From an uncultured Lachnospiraceae bacterium (GTDB lineage Bacteria > Bacillota > Clostridia > Lachnospirales > Lachnospiraceae): 64,000 bases of DNA. The stretch covers positions 186,001-250,000 of the forward strand of contig CAJUSK010000034.1 of assembly GCA_910589075.1 (NCBI GenBank). Direction: 5' to 3'. Positions 15,621 to 25,120 of this stretch are shown one piece after another. Both the position numbers and the translations under genes were made by a program. The notes under the pieces were generated by a model. It made no database searches and was not told where the DNA came from. It saw nothing but the letters and a program-made list of their open reading frames with translations. Position 1 is the stretch's first letter, and each line of letters starts with the position of its first letter.

Positions 15621-16706
15621 ATGAGCAGAAAATTAAGAGCAGGCATTTTAGGCGGAACCGGTATGGTAGGGCAGAGATTTGTTTCACTGCTGGAGAACCA
15701 TCCATGGTTTGAGGTGACAGTTATTGCGGCCAGCCCCCGTTCCGCAGGCAAAACTTATGAGGAGGCAGTGGGTGAGCGATGGAAAATGGATACGCCCATG
15801 CCCGAAGCAGTAAAACAGATCGTTGTTATGAACGTAAACGATGTGGAGCAGGTCGCTTCAAAGGTGGATTTTGTATTCAGCGCCGTGGACATGACAAAGG
15901 ATGAAATCCGTAAGATTGAAGAGGACTATGCAAAGACAGAGACGCCCGTGGTATCCAACAACAGTGCTCACCGCTGGACGCCGGATGTGCCCATGCTGAT
16001 TCCGGAAGTGAATCCGGAGCATATGGACGTGATCCGGTTTCAGCAGGAAAGACTGGGGACAAAGAGAGGTTTCATTGCCGTAAAGCCCAACTGTTCCATT
16101 CAGAGTTATGCGCCGGCACTGGCTGCCTGGAAGGAATTTGAGCCCTGTGAGGTTGTGGCAACCACATATCAGGCTATTTCCGGGGCGGGAAAGACTTTTC
16201 AGGACTGGCCGGAGATGGAGGGCAATATTATCCCCTTTATCAGCGGAGAAGAGGAAAAGTCTGAGAAAGAACCTTTGCGTGTCTTGGGCAGTGTGGAAGA
16301 CGGTGTCATCCGTCCTGCAAAGGCGCCGGTCATTACCTGTCAGTGTATCCGTGTACCGGTTTTAAACGGGCATACTGCCGCCGTATTTGTCCGGTTTCAC
16401 AAGAAACCCACAAAAGAGCAGTTGATTGAGAGACTGACAAATTACAGGGGCCTTCCTCAGGAATTGGAACTGCCCAGTGCGCCGGTACAGTTTATCCGGT
16501 ATATGGAAGAAGATAACCGTCCGCAGGTGGCTCTGGATGTAGACGTTGAGAAAGGCATGGGCATTTCCATCGGGCGGCTTCGGGAGGATACCGTCTATGA
16601 CTGGAAATTTGTGGGACTATCACATAATACGGTGAGAGGAGCGGCAGGCGGCGCCATACTCTGTGCGGAACTTTTGAAAGCAAAAGGATATATTACGGAA
16701 AAATAG
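15621..16706 (+). CDS. asd: aspartate-semialdehyde dehydrogenase
   Basis: A 361-residue enzyme that reduces aspartyl phosphate to aspartate semialdehyde, the branch point for lysine/meso-DAP, methionine and threonine. It has the NADP-binding GILGGTGMVGQRF at the N-terminus and the catalytic cysteine in KPNCSIQSYAPAL (about residue 158). TTYQAISGAGKTF and IRVPVLNGHTAAVFVRF are also family blocks. Length and the NCS active-site form match the archaeal/fungal-like subgroup found in many Clostridia. The start at 15621 has GAGGAG upstream. meso-DAP from this pathway would feed MurE of this window. Confidence 0.95.
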   Translation: MSRKLRAGILGGTGMVGQRFVSLLENHPWFEVTVIAASPRSAGKTYEEAVGERWKMDTPMPEAVKQIVVMNVNDVEQVASKVDFVFSAVDMTKDEIRKIEEDYAKTETPVVSNNSAHRWTPDVPMLIPEVNPEHMDVIRFQQERLGTKRGFIAVKPNCSIQSYAPALAAWKEFEPCEVVATTYQAISGAGKTFQDWPEMEGNIIPFISGEEEKSEKEPLRVLGSVEDGVIRPAKAPVITCQCIRVPVLNGHTAAVFVRFHKKPTKEQLIERLTNYRGLPQELELPSAPVQFIRYMEEDNRPQVALDVDVEKGMGISIGRLREDTVYDWKFVGLSHNTVRGAAGGAILCAELLKAKGYITEK

Positions 16707-16737
16707 AAATTGCCTGTATGTAGGAGGTTGATGATCC

Positions 16738-18477
16738 GTGGATGAGTTCCAGTACCAGATAGATCTGTTAAAGGCACAGAACCAGAAGCTGAACGGGGAA
16801 TGCAGTATGTACCGCACCCTTGTGAATACATCCGGCAATGCATATCTCTACTATTCCTACAGGGAGGATGCCTGCCAGGTGATGGGCGACTGGGACCGGT
16901 TTTTCGATATACAGGTGAGAAACCGGAATGATTTGACAAAGCTCTTTTCACAGGTCAGAGAAGAGGACGTGGAGCCTCTCAGAAATGCTGTTTACATAGA
17001 CGAAAAAGATGCTTCGTTTGCTGTAAGGGATTTTTGCAAGAAAGACAAAAAGCAGTGGCTGGAATGTCAGGTCAATGTCATTCGTGATGAGATGGGAGAG
17101 CCGCAGGAGAAATTGCTGCGGTTTCGGGATATTACCCAATTTAAAAAGCAGAATGATGATCTGGCCTATATGGCATATTATGATACACTCACCGGTATGT
17201 ATAACAGAAACCGTTTTATTCAGGAACTGGCGGGGTGGCTTAGGCAGGCTGAGGCGGAAAAAACCATGGTCAGCGTGGCGTTTATCAATATCAACGATTT
17301 CCGCAAGATCAACGACGGGATCGGTGTACTGGTAGGCGACGAACTGTTACAACAGTTTGGACGATTTCTCAGGGGGTTGTGCACAGATGAGAACATGATG
17401 TGTGCTCACCTGAACGGGGATGCCTATTGTATGGCGGTCTATGATCCGTATGGCAGGCGTACCGTGGAAGATTTATACCGCCAGATCCATGAACGTCTGG
17501 AACAGCCCTTTGTTCTCACAGAGCATCAGGTTTCCATTACGGTCAGTGTGGGCGTGGCAGAATACCCTGAGGCTGCGCAGGAGCCTCTTGCGCTGATCGA
17601 GCGGGCGGAGATCGTCATGTTTAAAGTCAAACATGAAGGGAAAAGCGGTATCCGCTATTTTGACGCGCCCATAATCGAGGATTTTGTGCAAAATGCGCAG
17701 ATGGAGCGGAAATTAAAGCATGCAGTGCTGGAGAAAGAATTTCTTCTGTATTATCAGCCGCAGTTTGATACGGAGACGAAACATCTGCGGGGCGTGGAGG
17801 CTTTGATTCGCTGGAAGGATGAGGATGGCAGGATTATCAGTCCGGGCGAGTTTATCCCCATTGCGGAAAAGAGCAGCCTGATTGTCGATATCGGGGAATG
17901 GGTGATGGAAAAGGCTGTTTCCATATTGGCCCGGCTGAAAAAGAAATTTGGCATCAGCCTGATTATGTCCATCAATATTTCAGCCGTTCATTTTGCCATG
18001 GAAGAGTTTTCCGACCACCTGATACAGCTTGTGGAAGAATACGGGATTTCTCCGGAGGAAATTGAACTGGAATTTACAGAAACGGTGCTGATGAATGACG
18101 CAAGCGGTGTTATCAAAAAGCTGGAGCTTCTCAGGCAGTACGGCATACAGACTGCCATTGATGATTTTGGCACAGGGTATTCGGCGTTTTCCTATTTAAG
18201 AAGCCTTCCCGTGCAGACCATCAAAATAGATAAATCTTTTATTGATTCCATGTTGCAGGATGAAAACGGGAACATTATCGTGGAATGCATCGTGGATATG
18301 GTGAACCGGCTGGGGTATGACACCATTGCAGAGGGCGTGGAACAACAGGAACAACTGGAGTATCTCAGAGACATCGGTTGTGAATATATTCAGGGATATT
18401 TGCTGGGCAGGCCCATGCCGGAGAAGCAGCTGGAAGAATTGCTGGAAGAGCAGCTTGAAAAGCAGGTATGGGAATAG
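16738..18477 (+). CDS. GGDEF-EAL protein, probably a c-di-GMP phosphodiesterase
   Basis: A 579-residue cytoplasmic protein. Residues 20-130 look like a PAS-type sensor. Residues 140-305 are a GGDEF domain whose active-site loop is HLNGDAYCM instead of GGDEF, so cyclase activity is unlikely. Residues 320-570 are an EAL domain with key residues present: GVEALIRW, SINISAVHF, ELEFTETVLM, AIDDFGTGYS, IKIDKSFI and AEGVEQQEQ. It should therefore degrade c-di-GMP, with the dead GGDEF acting as sensor. The start is a GTG; AGGAGG lies 9 bases before it and nearby ATGs are out of frame. A DUF234-type gene starts 12 bases after the stop. Confidence 0.88.
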   Translation: MDEFQYQIDLLKAQNQKLNGECSMYRTLVNTSGNAYLYYSYREDACQVMGDWDRFFDIQVRNRNDLTKLFSQVREEDVEPLRNAVYIDEKDASFAVRDFCKKDKKQWLECQVNVIRDEMGEPQEKLLRFRDITQFKKQNDDLAYMAYYDTLTGMYNRNRFIQELAGWLRQAEAEKTMVSVAFININDFRKINDGIGVLVGDELLQQFGRFLRGLCTDENMMCAHLNGDAYCMAVYDPYGRRTVEDLYRQIHERLEQPFVLTEHQVSITVSVGVAEYPEAAQEPLALIERAEIVMFKVKHEGKSGIRYFDAPIIEDFVQNAQMERKLKHAVLEKEFLLYYQPQFDTETKHLRGVEALIRWKDEDGRIISPGEFIPIAEKSSLIVDIGEWVMEKAVSILARLKKKFGISLIMSINISAVHFAMEEFSDHLIQLVEEYGISPEEIELEFTETVLMNDASGVIKKLELLRQYGIQTAIDDFGTGYSAFSYLRSLPVQTIKIDKSFIDSMLQDENGNIIVECIVDMVNRLGYDTIAEGVEQQEQLEYLRDIGCEYIQGYLLGRPMPEKQLEELLEEQLEKQVWE

Positions 18478-18489
18478 CGGGGAGTACGT

Positions 18490-19854
18490 ATGGCAGGGAA
18501 AGAGAGAGCCGAGCTGCAGTATCTGAGACGGCATTATGAGAAGCCGGGCAGCCAGTTAATCGTACTGTATGGACAAAAGCACACGGGCATGACGGAAATG
18601 ACAGAGACATTCTGTCAGGGCAAGCCGGTTATCTATTATAAAGCCAGGCCCTGCTCCGAACGGCAGCAGTTGTTTCTGTGGGGCAATGAATTGCGGGAAA
18701 TGGGGATCATGCTCCCCGAATATCCGTCATATCCGGAACTGTTTGTATCATTGGACTTGAATCAACCGGGAAAGAAAGTTATTATAATAGAAGAGTTCCA
18801 ATATATTGTAAAGCAGAGCCAGCTATTTATGCCGTCTCTGGTTTCTTTCCTGCACGGGTTGCAGGAAGGGCATATGGTCATGGTGGTTCTGAGCTCTACT
18901 TCCATCGGCTGGGTTGAGAGCAGTATGGTACAGAAGATGGGAGGTGCAGCGCTTGCAATTACCGGGTTCCTGAAAATGAAAGAACAGAGTTTCTTTGATA
19001 TGGTGCGGTATTTTGCCGGCAGCACAAGAGAACAGCAGGTGGAAACCTATGCGGTTCTGGGCGGTTTTCCGGGGTTATGGAGACAATTTGATAAAGAATT
19101 GTCCGTCAAAGAGAATATATGCCGCTTTATATTGCGAAAGGGCAGCTTTCTGCATGAGGAAGCGCCTGGCCTGGTGGCGCGGGAACTGCGGGAGACAGGG
19201 GTGTATGATACCATTTTGTCGGCGCTTGCCTGCGGGAAGCAGAAGCTGAATGAACTGTATATTCATACGGGGTTTTCCCGTGCCAAAATCAGTGTATACT
19301 TAAAGAATCTGATGGAGCTGGAAATTGTGGAAAAGGTATTTTCCTTTGAAACGGAAGGAAAGGATAATACGAAAAAAGGGGTCTATCGGATTCAAAACCA
19401 TCTGATTTATTTTTATTTCCGTTATTTATATCCGCATATGAGCCGTCTGGCGGTTATAAAACCGGAAGATTTTTACGATACTTATATTGCACCGGACTTC
19501 CGGCGTTTTACAGCATTTTCTTTTGTACGGGTATGTCGTGAATATATGGCGTATCTGAATCAGGGGAAGCGGCTGCCGTTTGTGTACACCAGAATGGGCG
19601 AATGGGCCGGAAAAGCGGGAGATATTGATATGGTTGCCCAGGATGAGGCAGGACATACCCTGATTGCTCTCTGTAGCTGGGAAAAACCTGTGATGTCCTT
19701 TGATGATTACGAATGGCTGCTGTTCTGCGCCAGAAAGGCCAGACTGCAGGCGGATCATATTTATCTGTTCTCAGCGGAACGGTTTGACAATATGCTGCTA
19801 CGGGAGGCTGAAGCAAAGAACAGCCTGCATCTGATCGGCTTGCATTCATTTTGA
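18490..19854 (+). CDS. DUF234-type AAA ATPase, degenerate at ATPase and nuclease sites
   Basis: A 454-residue protein with the plan of the archaeal-type ATPases that carry a C-terminal DUF234 domain: N-terminal ATPase (residues 1-190), winged helix (about 240-310; AKISVYLKNLMELEIVEKV) and a C-terminal PD-(D/E)xK-like domain (about 370-454). The Walker A position reads YGQKHTGMTEM, with methionine where the essential lysine should be; Walker B reads VIIIEEF. In the nuclease-like domain, DIDMVAQ is followed by ALCSW where ECKW is usual, so the catalytic Glu and Lys are also missing. It may be a pseudoenzyme. It lies between a c-di-GMP gene and topB, overlapping or abutting both. Confidence 0.75.
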   Translation: MAGKERAELQYLRRHYEKPGSQLIVLYGQKHTGMTEMTETFCQGKPVIYYKARPCSERQQLFLWGNELREMGIMLPEYPSYPELFVSLDLNQPGKKVIIIEEFQYIVKQSQLFMPSLVSFLHGLQEGHMVMVVLSSTSIGWVESSMVQKMGGAALAITGFLKMKEQSFFDMVRYFAGSTREQQVETYAVLGGFPGLWRQFDKELSVKENICRFILRKGSFLHEEAPGLVARELRETGVYDTILSALACGKQKLNELYIHTGFSRAKISVYLKNLMELEIVEKVFSFETEGKDNTKKGVYRIQNHLIYFYFRYLYPHMSRLAVIKPEDFYDTYIAPDFRRFTAFSFVRVCREYMAYLNQGKRLPFVYTRMGEWAGKAGDIDMVAQDEAGHTLIALCSWEKPVMSFDDYEWLLFCARKARLQADHIYLFSAERFDNMLLREAEAKNSLHLIGLHSF

Positions 19855-19862
19855 GGTCATAC

Positions 19863-21863
19863 ATGGGAAAAAGTTTGTTTATTGCCGAAAAACCCAGCGT
19901 GGCAAGAGAGTTTGCCGCGGCCCTTGGGTATCATATGACGGGGAAGGATGGCTTTATGGAGTCCCCCGAAGCGGTCATCACCTGGTGTGTGGGACATCTG
20001 GTGACTATGAGTTATCCGGAAAAATATGATGAAAAATACAGACGCTGGTCGTTCGAGACGCTTCCTTTTATACCAGATGAATTTCAATATGAAGTCATTG
20101 ACAGTGTAAAGAAGCAGTTTGAGATTGTGAGTGGTCTGTTAAAGCGCAGTGATGTGGATATAATCTATGTATGTACGGACTCCGGACGGGAGGGTGAATA
20201 TATCTACAGACTGGTGGAAAGACAGGCGGGGGTTACGGGTAAGGTCAGGAAGCGTGTCTGGATTGATTCCCAGACCCATGAGGAAATCCGCCGGGGTATC
20301 AGGGAGGCCAAAGATTTATCCGATTATGATAATCTTTGCGAAGCGGCCTATCTGCGGGCAAAAGAAGATTATCTGATGGGTATTAACTTTTCACGGGCGC
20401 TGACTTTAAAATTTGGCAATTCCGTTAAGGAATATCTGAAAATAGACAAAGCAGTGATTTCCGCAGGCCGTGTGATGACCTGTGTACTGGGCATTGTGGT
20501 AAAGCGGGAACGGGAGATCAGGGAGTTTGTCAAAACCCCTTTTTACAGAGTTGTGGCGAATCTGTCCCTGGGAGGAAAGCCTTTTGAAGGAGAGTGGCGT
20601 GCCGTGGCAGGCAGCCGGTATGAGAATTCACCGCTGCTCTATAAAGAAAACGGGTTTCTGAAAAAAGAAACGGCGCAGGCGTTGACTGATCTGCTGGAAC
20701 AGGCGCCGGTGCCGGAGCCCGTGGTGGAGAAGGCAGAAAAGAAAAAAGAAACAAAGAATCCGCCGCTGCTCTATAATCTGGCGGAACTCCAGAATGATTG
20801 TGCACGGTATTTTAAAATCAGTCCTGACGAGACATTGCGGATTGCGCAGGAGTTGTACGAAAAAAAGCTGACAACATATCCCAGAACCGATGCCAGGGTA
20901 CTGTCAACTGCTGTGGCGAAGGAAATCGTGAAACAGATCAAAGGCCTGTGCCAGTATGGCCAGTGCGCCGCCTTTGCAGAGGAAATATTGAACAACCAAC
21001 TATATCAGAAGCTGGCAAAATCCAGATATGTAAATGATAAACAGATTACGGATCATTACGCCATTATCCCGACAGGACAGGGGCTGGGAAATCTGAAAGG
21101 GCTGCAGGCTACCTCTGCGCAGGTGTACGAACTGATTGTCCGGCGGTTTTTGAGTATTTTTTATCCGGGAGCCGTATACCGGAAAATAGCATTGACTCTG
21201 CTGATGAAAGGAGAACGGTTTTTCTCCGGTTTCAAAGTACTGGAATCGGAAGGGTATTTAAAAGTTATGGCATATTCCTTCCTGAAAAAAAAGAAAGAGG
21301 AGGAAGAGCCGGACAAGGCAAAGGATGCCGGATTTATGGAAGCGCTGGGGCGTTTAAAGAAGGGAAGCACTTTGTCTTTGGACAAAGAGAAGCCCTATGA
21401 GATAAAAGAGGGGGAAACCACACCTCCCAAACGGTACAATTCCGGCACGCTGATCCTGACTATGGAAAATGCAGGGCAGTTTATCGAAGATGAGGAGCTG
21501 CGGGAACAGATCCGGGGCAGCGGTATCGGGACTTCCGCGACCAGGGCGGAGATCTTGAAAAAGCTGGTTCATATAGGGTATCTGGCTCTGAATAAAAAAA
21601 CGCAGATCATTACCCCCACATTGATGGGTGAGATGATATATGAAATTGTAGACTATTCCATCAGGCCGCTTTTAAATCCTGCGTTGACGGCAAGCTGGGA
21701 AAAGGGGCTGACCCAGGTTGCCGAGGGGACAATTACAGGAAAGGAATATATGGGCAAACTGGACGATTTTGTATCCAGACGCACCAATCTGGTCAGACAG
21801 TCTGCCGGAGGGCGCAGCCTGTATGGAAGGTATGATATGGCCGCAAAAAATTATGAGAGGTGA
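19863..21863 (+). CDS. topB: DNA topoisomerase III
   Basis: A 666-residue type IA topoisomerase. Residues 1-140 are the TOPRIM domain (SLFIAEKPSVAREFAAAL, CTDSGREGEYIYRLV). The catalytic tyrosine is in TTYPRTDARVLS (about Y339). IGTSATRAEILKKL and the C-terminal LMGEMIYEIVDYS follow the family. No zinc fingers are present at the C-terminus, as in other TopB. It removes negative supercoils and decatenates DNA. TTG at 19851 also opens the frame, but ATG 19863 with GAGG at 6-base spacing fits the family N-terminus. The neighbouring genes suggest one operon from 16738 to 22537. Confidence 0.94.
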   Translation: MGKSLFIAEKPSVAREFAAALGYHMTGKDGFMESPEAVITWCVGHLVTMSYPEKYDEKYRRWSFETLPFIPDEFQYEVIDSVKKQFEIVSGLLKRSDVDIIYVCTDSGREGEYIYRLVERQAGVTGKVRKRVWIDSQTHEEIRRGIREAKDLSDYDNLCEAAYLRAKEDYLMGINFSRALTLKFGNSVKEYLKIDKAVISAGRVMTCVLGIVVKREREIREFVKTPFYRVVANLSLGGKPFEGEWRAVAGSRYENSPLLYKENGFLKKETAQALTDLLEQAPVPEPVVEKAEKKKETKNPPLLYNLAELQNDCARYFKISPDETLRIAQELYEKKLTTYPRTDARVLSTAVAKEIVKQIKGLCQYGQCAAFAEEILNNQLYQKLAKSRYVNDKQITDHYAIIPTGQGLGNLKGLQATSAQVYELIVRRFLSIFYPGAVYRKIALTLLMKGERFFSGFKVLESEGYLKVMAYSFLKKKKEEEEPDKAKDAGFMEALGRLKKGSTLSLDKEKPYEIKEGETTPPKRYNSGTLILTMENAGQFIEDEELREQIRGSGIGTSATRAEILKKLVHIGYLALNKKTQIITPTLMGEMIYEIVDYSIRPLLNPALTASWEKGLTQVAEGTITGKEYMGKLDDFVSRRTNLVRQSAGGRSLYGRYDMAAKNYER

Positions 21864-21868
21864 CAAAA

Positions 21869-22537
21869 ATGGAGTATCTGAAGATTCAAAACCTGTACAA
21901 AACGGATGAAACCATTGCGGAAGAAATTTTCGCAGGAAAGACATATCCCTGGGAGGTGTTGCCCCTGATTGGTGAATATATCATCCGGCTGGGCAAATTG
22001 CTTCCTGCGGACCGGTTTGAGCAGAGAGGAGAGAATGTATGGGTTGCCAAATCCGCCAAAGTATATCCTTCTGCTTTTATCGGAGGCCCTGCCATTATAG
22101 ATGAGGAAGCCGAAGTCCGGCACTGTGCGTTTATCCGTGGCAATGCCATTGTGGGCAAAGGGGCTGTGGTGGGAAATTCCACGGAACTGAAAAATGTGAT
22201 TCTGTTCAATAAGGTGCAGGTACCCCATTACAATTATGTAGGAGACAGCATATTGGGATACAGGGCGCATATGGGAGCCGGTTCCATTACGTCCAATGTA
22301 AAGAGTGATAAGACCCTGGTCGTAGTGAAATCCGGGGAAGGCAATATCGAGACAGGACTTAAAAAATTCGGTGCAATGCTGGGAGACAATGTGGAAGTGG
22401 GCTGTAACAGTGTCTTGAATCCGGGCAGTGTAATCGGGAGGGAAACGAATATCTACCCACTTTCCAGGGTGCGGGGCTATATTCCGGAAAAAAGTATCTA
22501 TAAAGACAGTGGAAATATTGTGAAAAAAGAGATATAA
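21869..22537 (+). CDS. left-handed beta-helix sugar-nucleotide acyltransferase-like protein
   Basis: A 222-residue protein made mostly of hexapeptide repeats (AFIGGPAIIDEEAEVRHC, AIVGKGAVVGNSTELKNV), which predict a left-handed beta helix. The block YVGDSILGYRAHMGAGSITS resembles the acetyltransferase part of GlmU, and such proteins are often annotated as UDP-GlcNAc pyrophosphorylase-like. The nucleotidyltransferase domain of GlmU is absent. It may acylate an amino sugar or bind a sugar nucleotide; the substrate is not known. Its ATG follows GAGAGG, 5 bases after the topB stop. Confidence 0.8.
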   Translation: MEYLKIQNLYKTDETIAEEIFAGKTYPWEVLPLIGEYIIRLGKLLPADRFEQRGENVWVAKSAKVYPSAFIGGPAIIDEEAEVRHCAFIRGNAIVGKGAVVGNSTELKNVILFNKVQVPHYNYVGDSILGYRAHMGAGSITSNVKSDKTLVVVKSGEGNIETGLKKFGAMLGDNVEVGCNSVLNPGSVIGRETNIYPLSRVRGYIPEKSIYKDSGNIVKKEI

Positions 22538-22568
22538 TAGATACAGGACAGGTCACAAAGGGGATATT

Positions 22569-24791
22569 ATGGCAAACAATCTTGATTACAAAACAATATG
22601 TGAGATGATGGAAAATATGCTGACAGGCGTGGCATTCCTGGGGCTGCAGGAGGATAAGCTGGAATTCCTCTATATGAACAGCGGCGGTTTTCGGATGTTA
22701 GGCTACACGCCGACAGTCGGCTACAAGTATTTGAACAATCTGGTATCGCTTATTCTGGATGAAGATAAGCCGAAATTCTGGCAGGCGATTGAGGATGTGC
22801 TCAAGGATGACGGGGCGGTGGATCTGGAGATGCGTACCGTAACGGCGTCCGGCAGCCTGCGCTGGTTGCAGATCCGGGGGAATCTGTATGAGCGGACAGC
22901 AGAGCGCGCCGTGATTCTGTGTGTATTTCTGGACGCCACAGACAGGAAATTTGTGGAAAACGAAATCCAGACACAGTCCGAGTGGTATCAGATGCTTCTG
23001 GAGACAGAAGGCGAGATGCTGGCGGATTATAATGCAAAGACAGATGTGCTCAGTATCAAGACTGCCAGTGAATATGGTCTGGAGAGTACCCGGATCATAG
23101 ATAAGTTTATGATGAAGCTGAGGCGGGATATGTCCGACACCGTCGAGGAAAGAAAGCTGGTTGAGACGATAGAAGAGGCGCTGAAATCTCCCCGGACGGA
23201 TATTGTGGAATTGAAAACCAATATTATGAATGGCGGGGAAAAACGGTGGTATCGCATTCATACATCCAGTATTGCCGGCGTGGATGGTTATGTGACTCAT
23301 ATTGTGGGTAAGATTACGGATATTCACGAGAATAAACTGCTTCAGGAAGAACTGCGGGGAAAAGAAAAACTGGATACGGTTACCGGCTGGTATAACAGGC
23401 AGGCGACAAAAGAGCAGGTCAATCAGATTCTGGCTTCTTCCGACGACCACAATGTACACGGATTTATTCTGATTGATATCAGTGATTTCAGGATTCTCTC
23501 CGAGAGCCTTGGAGAGGATATGGGCAACCGGATCCTGAAAGATATTACAAAAAAGATGAGCCGGGGCTTCAAACGCTCCGATATTCTTGGACGGATCAGT
23601 GAAGATGAGCTTGTTATTTTCGCACAGAATATCGGTTCCGTACACAATCTGGACGCGCTGGCATCCATGGTATGCCACAGCACAGAGATGACGCTGGGAA
23701 GCGGGGCGGACGGTTTTACGCTGGCAGGAAGGGTTGGTATTTCCCTGTATCCCTATCAGGGTGACAACTGGCAGGAACTGAACACAAAGGCAGAGAGGGC
23801 GGTCAATTCTCTCAAGGGAGGCGGTAAGGTCGGTTATCATGTCTATGATCTTTCCGGCATTTTGAAGATAGAAGGAGCAGAAAACGAAAGACAGCAGCGG
23901 CTTCTGGAAGAGACAGACAGCGATGAAAATCTGGAAAGTCTGCTGGAGAAAATTATCAACGAAGAAAAGCAGAATGAAAACCTGACCAGAGCGATGCTGA
24001 AGATGGTAATCCGGCATTTTGGCTTTCAAAAGGCGTGTCTTTCCATGGAAGGAACGAATGGAAAAGCCGGACTGGAGCTTCGATATTTCAACCCCGGCTA
24101 TGAGCAGAAAGAAGAACAGAATTTCACTGATGAGACACAGCAGTGGGTTTCGTTCCTGAAACGGATAAAACTCCTTGGAGGGTTCCAGATTATACATAAT
24201 TATGACGATGTTCCCGAAGAACTGGCTTCCTATATGCTCAGGAACAAGATATACACCCTTTTGATACAGCCGATGATGGCCAAAGGGGAGATTAAAGGGG
24301 TATTTCTGATGGGAGAATGTACCGGTAAGGAATGGCACCTGAACACGGAAGAAGAAAAGGAACTGAAACGTATCCTTCAGTTGATTCAGATCTATGTATT
24401 AAAAATAGAAAGAAAACAAAACGGGTGCACTTCTCTGAACGATGCACGTCTTTTGGATGACTTTGACAGTTATGTAATGGCAGTGGATTATGATACTTAT
24501 GAATTGTGCTTTGCCAATCGCAAGATGCTGAGTGCGCTGCCGGATCTGAGAATCGGGGATTACTGTTATCGCACCTATGCCGGACAGGACAGGCCGTGCG
24601 AGAGCTGTATCATGAAAAAACTGGACAGAAATAATCCCCATTCGAAATGGTCGGAAGAATGGTTCAGCTCTTCTCTCAGAAGTTGGCTGAAGGTACATGG
24701 ATCATGGATGCAGAACGATGCAAACGGTGCAACCTGTGTGTTGAACAGCATGGATATTTCAGAATATTTTATGGGAAATATCCATATGTAA
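22569..24791 (+). CDS. multi-sensor GGDEF protein with degenerate active site
   Basis: A 740-residue cytoplasmic protein with two PAS-like sensor regions (about 20-125 and 140-255), a GGDEF domain (275-440), a GAF-like region (about 460-615) and a further PAS-like C-terminal part with a CESC pair (about 677-680). The GGDEF loop reads GRISEDELVI, so two of the five signature residues are changed. Cyclase activity is doubtful but not excluded, since the D-E pair is kept. No EAL or HD-GYP domain follows. With the GGDEF-EAL gene at 16738 it suggests a local second-messenger module. The start follows AAGGGG; a strong terminator lies downstream. Confidence 0.82.
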   Translation: MANNLDYKTICEMMENMLTGVAFLGLQEDKLEFLYMNSGGFRMLGYTPTVGYKYLNNLVSLILDEDKPKFWQAIEDVLKDDGAVDLEMRTVTASGSLRWLQIRGNLYERTAERAVILCVFLDATDRKFVENEIQTQSEWYQMLLETEGEMLADYNAKTDVLSIKTASEYGLESTRIIDKFMMKLRRDMSDTVEERKLVETIEEALKSPRTDIVELKTNIMNGGEKRWYRIHTSSIAGVDGYVTHIVGKITDIHENKLLQEELRGKEKLDTVTGWYNRQATKEQVNQILASSDDHNVHGFILIDISDFRILSESLGEDMGNRILKDITKKMSRGFKRSDILGRISEDELVIFAQNIGSVHNLDALASMVCHSTEMTLGSGADGFTLAGRVGISLYPYQGDNWQELNTKAERAVNSLKGGGKVGYHVYDLSGILKIEGAENERQQRLLEETDSDENLESLLEKIINEEKQNENLTRAMLKMVIRHFGFQKACLSMEGTNGKAGLELRYFNPGYEQKEEQNFTDETQQWVSFLKRIKLLGGFQIIHNYDDVPEELASYMLRNKIYTLLIQPMMAKGEIKGVFLMGECTGKEWHLNTEEEKELKRILQLIQIYVLKIERKQNGCTSLNDARLLDDFDSYVMAVDYDTYELCFANRKMLSALPDLRIGDYCYRTYAGQDRPCESCIMKKLDRNNPHSKWSEEWFSSSLRSWLKVHGSWMQNDANGATCVLNSMDISEYFMGNIHM

Positions 24792-24856
24792 CCGGATGTG
24801 TCCGGGATGTGGCAGTATTGTCTGTGAAATAGGTTTTGGCAAATAGAAACTGATAA

Positions 24857-24906
24857 GGCCGGGATATGTGCTTTATATAAAATAAGCGCATATCCCGGCT
24901 TATTTA
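24857..24906 (+). terminator. Rho-independent terminator
   Basis: GCCGGGATATGTGCTT (24857-24872) pairs with AAGCGCATATCCCGGC (24884-24899) over 16 bases with one wobble, followed by a T-rich stretch. It ends the topB/GGDEF transcription unit. The 329-base gap 24792-25120 also holds two hairpin repeats and the promoter of the next gene; no further gene was seen. Confidence 0.85.
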
Positions 24907-24908
24907 TG

Positions 24909-24942
24909 ACAACAGAAAGGCGACAAAGCGCACGTTCTGTTG
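24909..24942. repeat. hairpin with ACAACAG/CTGTTGT arms, relative of the 41-bp repeat
   Basis: Arms ACAACAGAA (24909-24917) and TTCTGTTGT (24934-24942) enclose a core GGCGACAAAGCGCAC. The outer arm differs from the 41-bp repeat only by T to C and its partner A to G, which keeps the pairing. It sits 7 bases before a standard 41-bp unit. Confidence 0.6.
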
Positions 24943-24948
24943 TTTTTG

Positions 24949-24990
24949 TTCATGACAATAGGTTTGCTGGCGAAGCCTGCAATCTATTGT
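24949..24990. repeat. single copy of the 41-bp hairpin repeat
   Basis: TTCATG followed by ACAATAG (24955-24961), tip GGCGAAGCC and CTATTGT (24984-24990). Identical in the unit to the copies at 11606 and 51527. It lies 30 bases before the -35 box of the binding-protein gene. Confidence 0.92.
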
Positions 24991-25020
24991 TCTGAATAAG
25001 GTTCCTTTCATAAAATCCTC

Positions 25021-25094
25021 TTGACGTATGCAGCAAAATGGAGTATAGTTATCAACGGAGTTTATAATCGCGTTGACGCGTTAAAGCGTCAATG
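25021..25094 (+). promoter_or_regulatory. promoter and leader hairpin of the importer operon
   Basis: TTGACG (25021-25026), 17 bases and TATAGT (25044-25049) form a near-consensus promoter. The short leader then contains an inverted repeat, CGTTGACGC (25071-25079) and GCGTCAATG (25086-25094), with a 6-base loop. It could be an operator or an mRNA hairpin. I see no T-box or riboswitch in the roughly 65-base leader. Confidence 0.7.
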
Positions 25095-25120
25095 TAGAAA
25101 ACGGTGAGGAGAAGAAATTT

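Noticed and set aside
24949..24990. Possible promoter inside the 41-bp repeat (TTTGCT, 16 bases, TATTGT)
   Set aside because: The -35 match is poor, and the gene downstream of this copy has a much better promoter of its own at 25021-25049.
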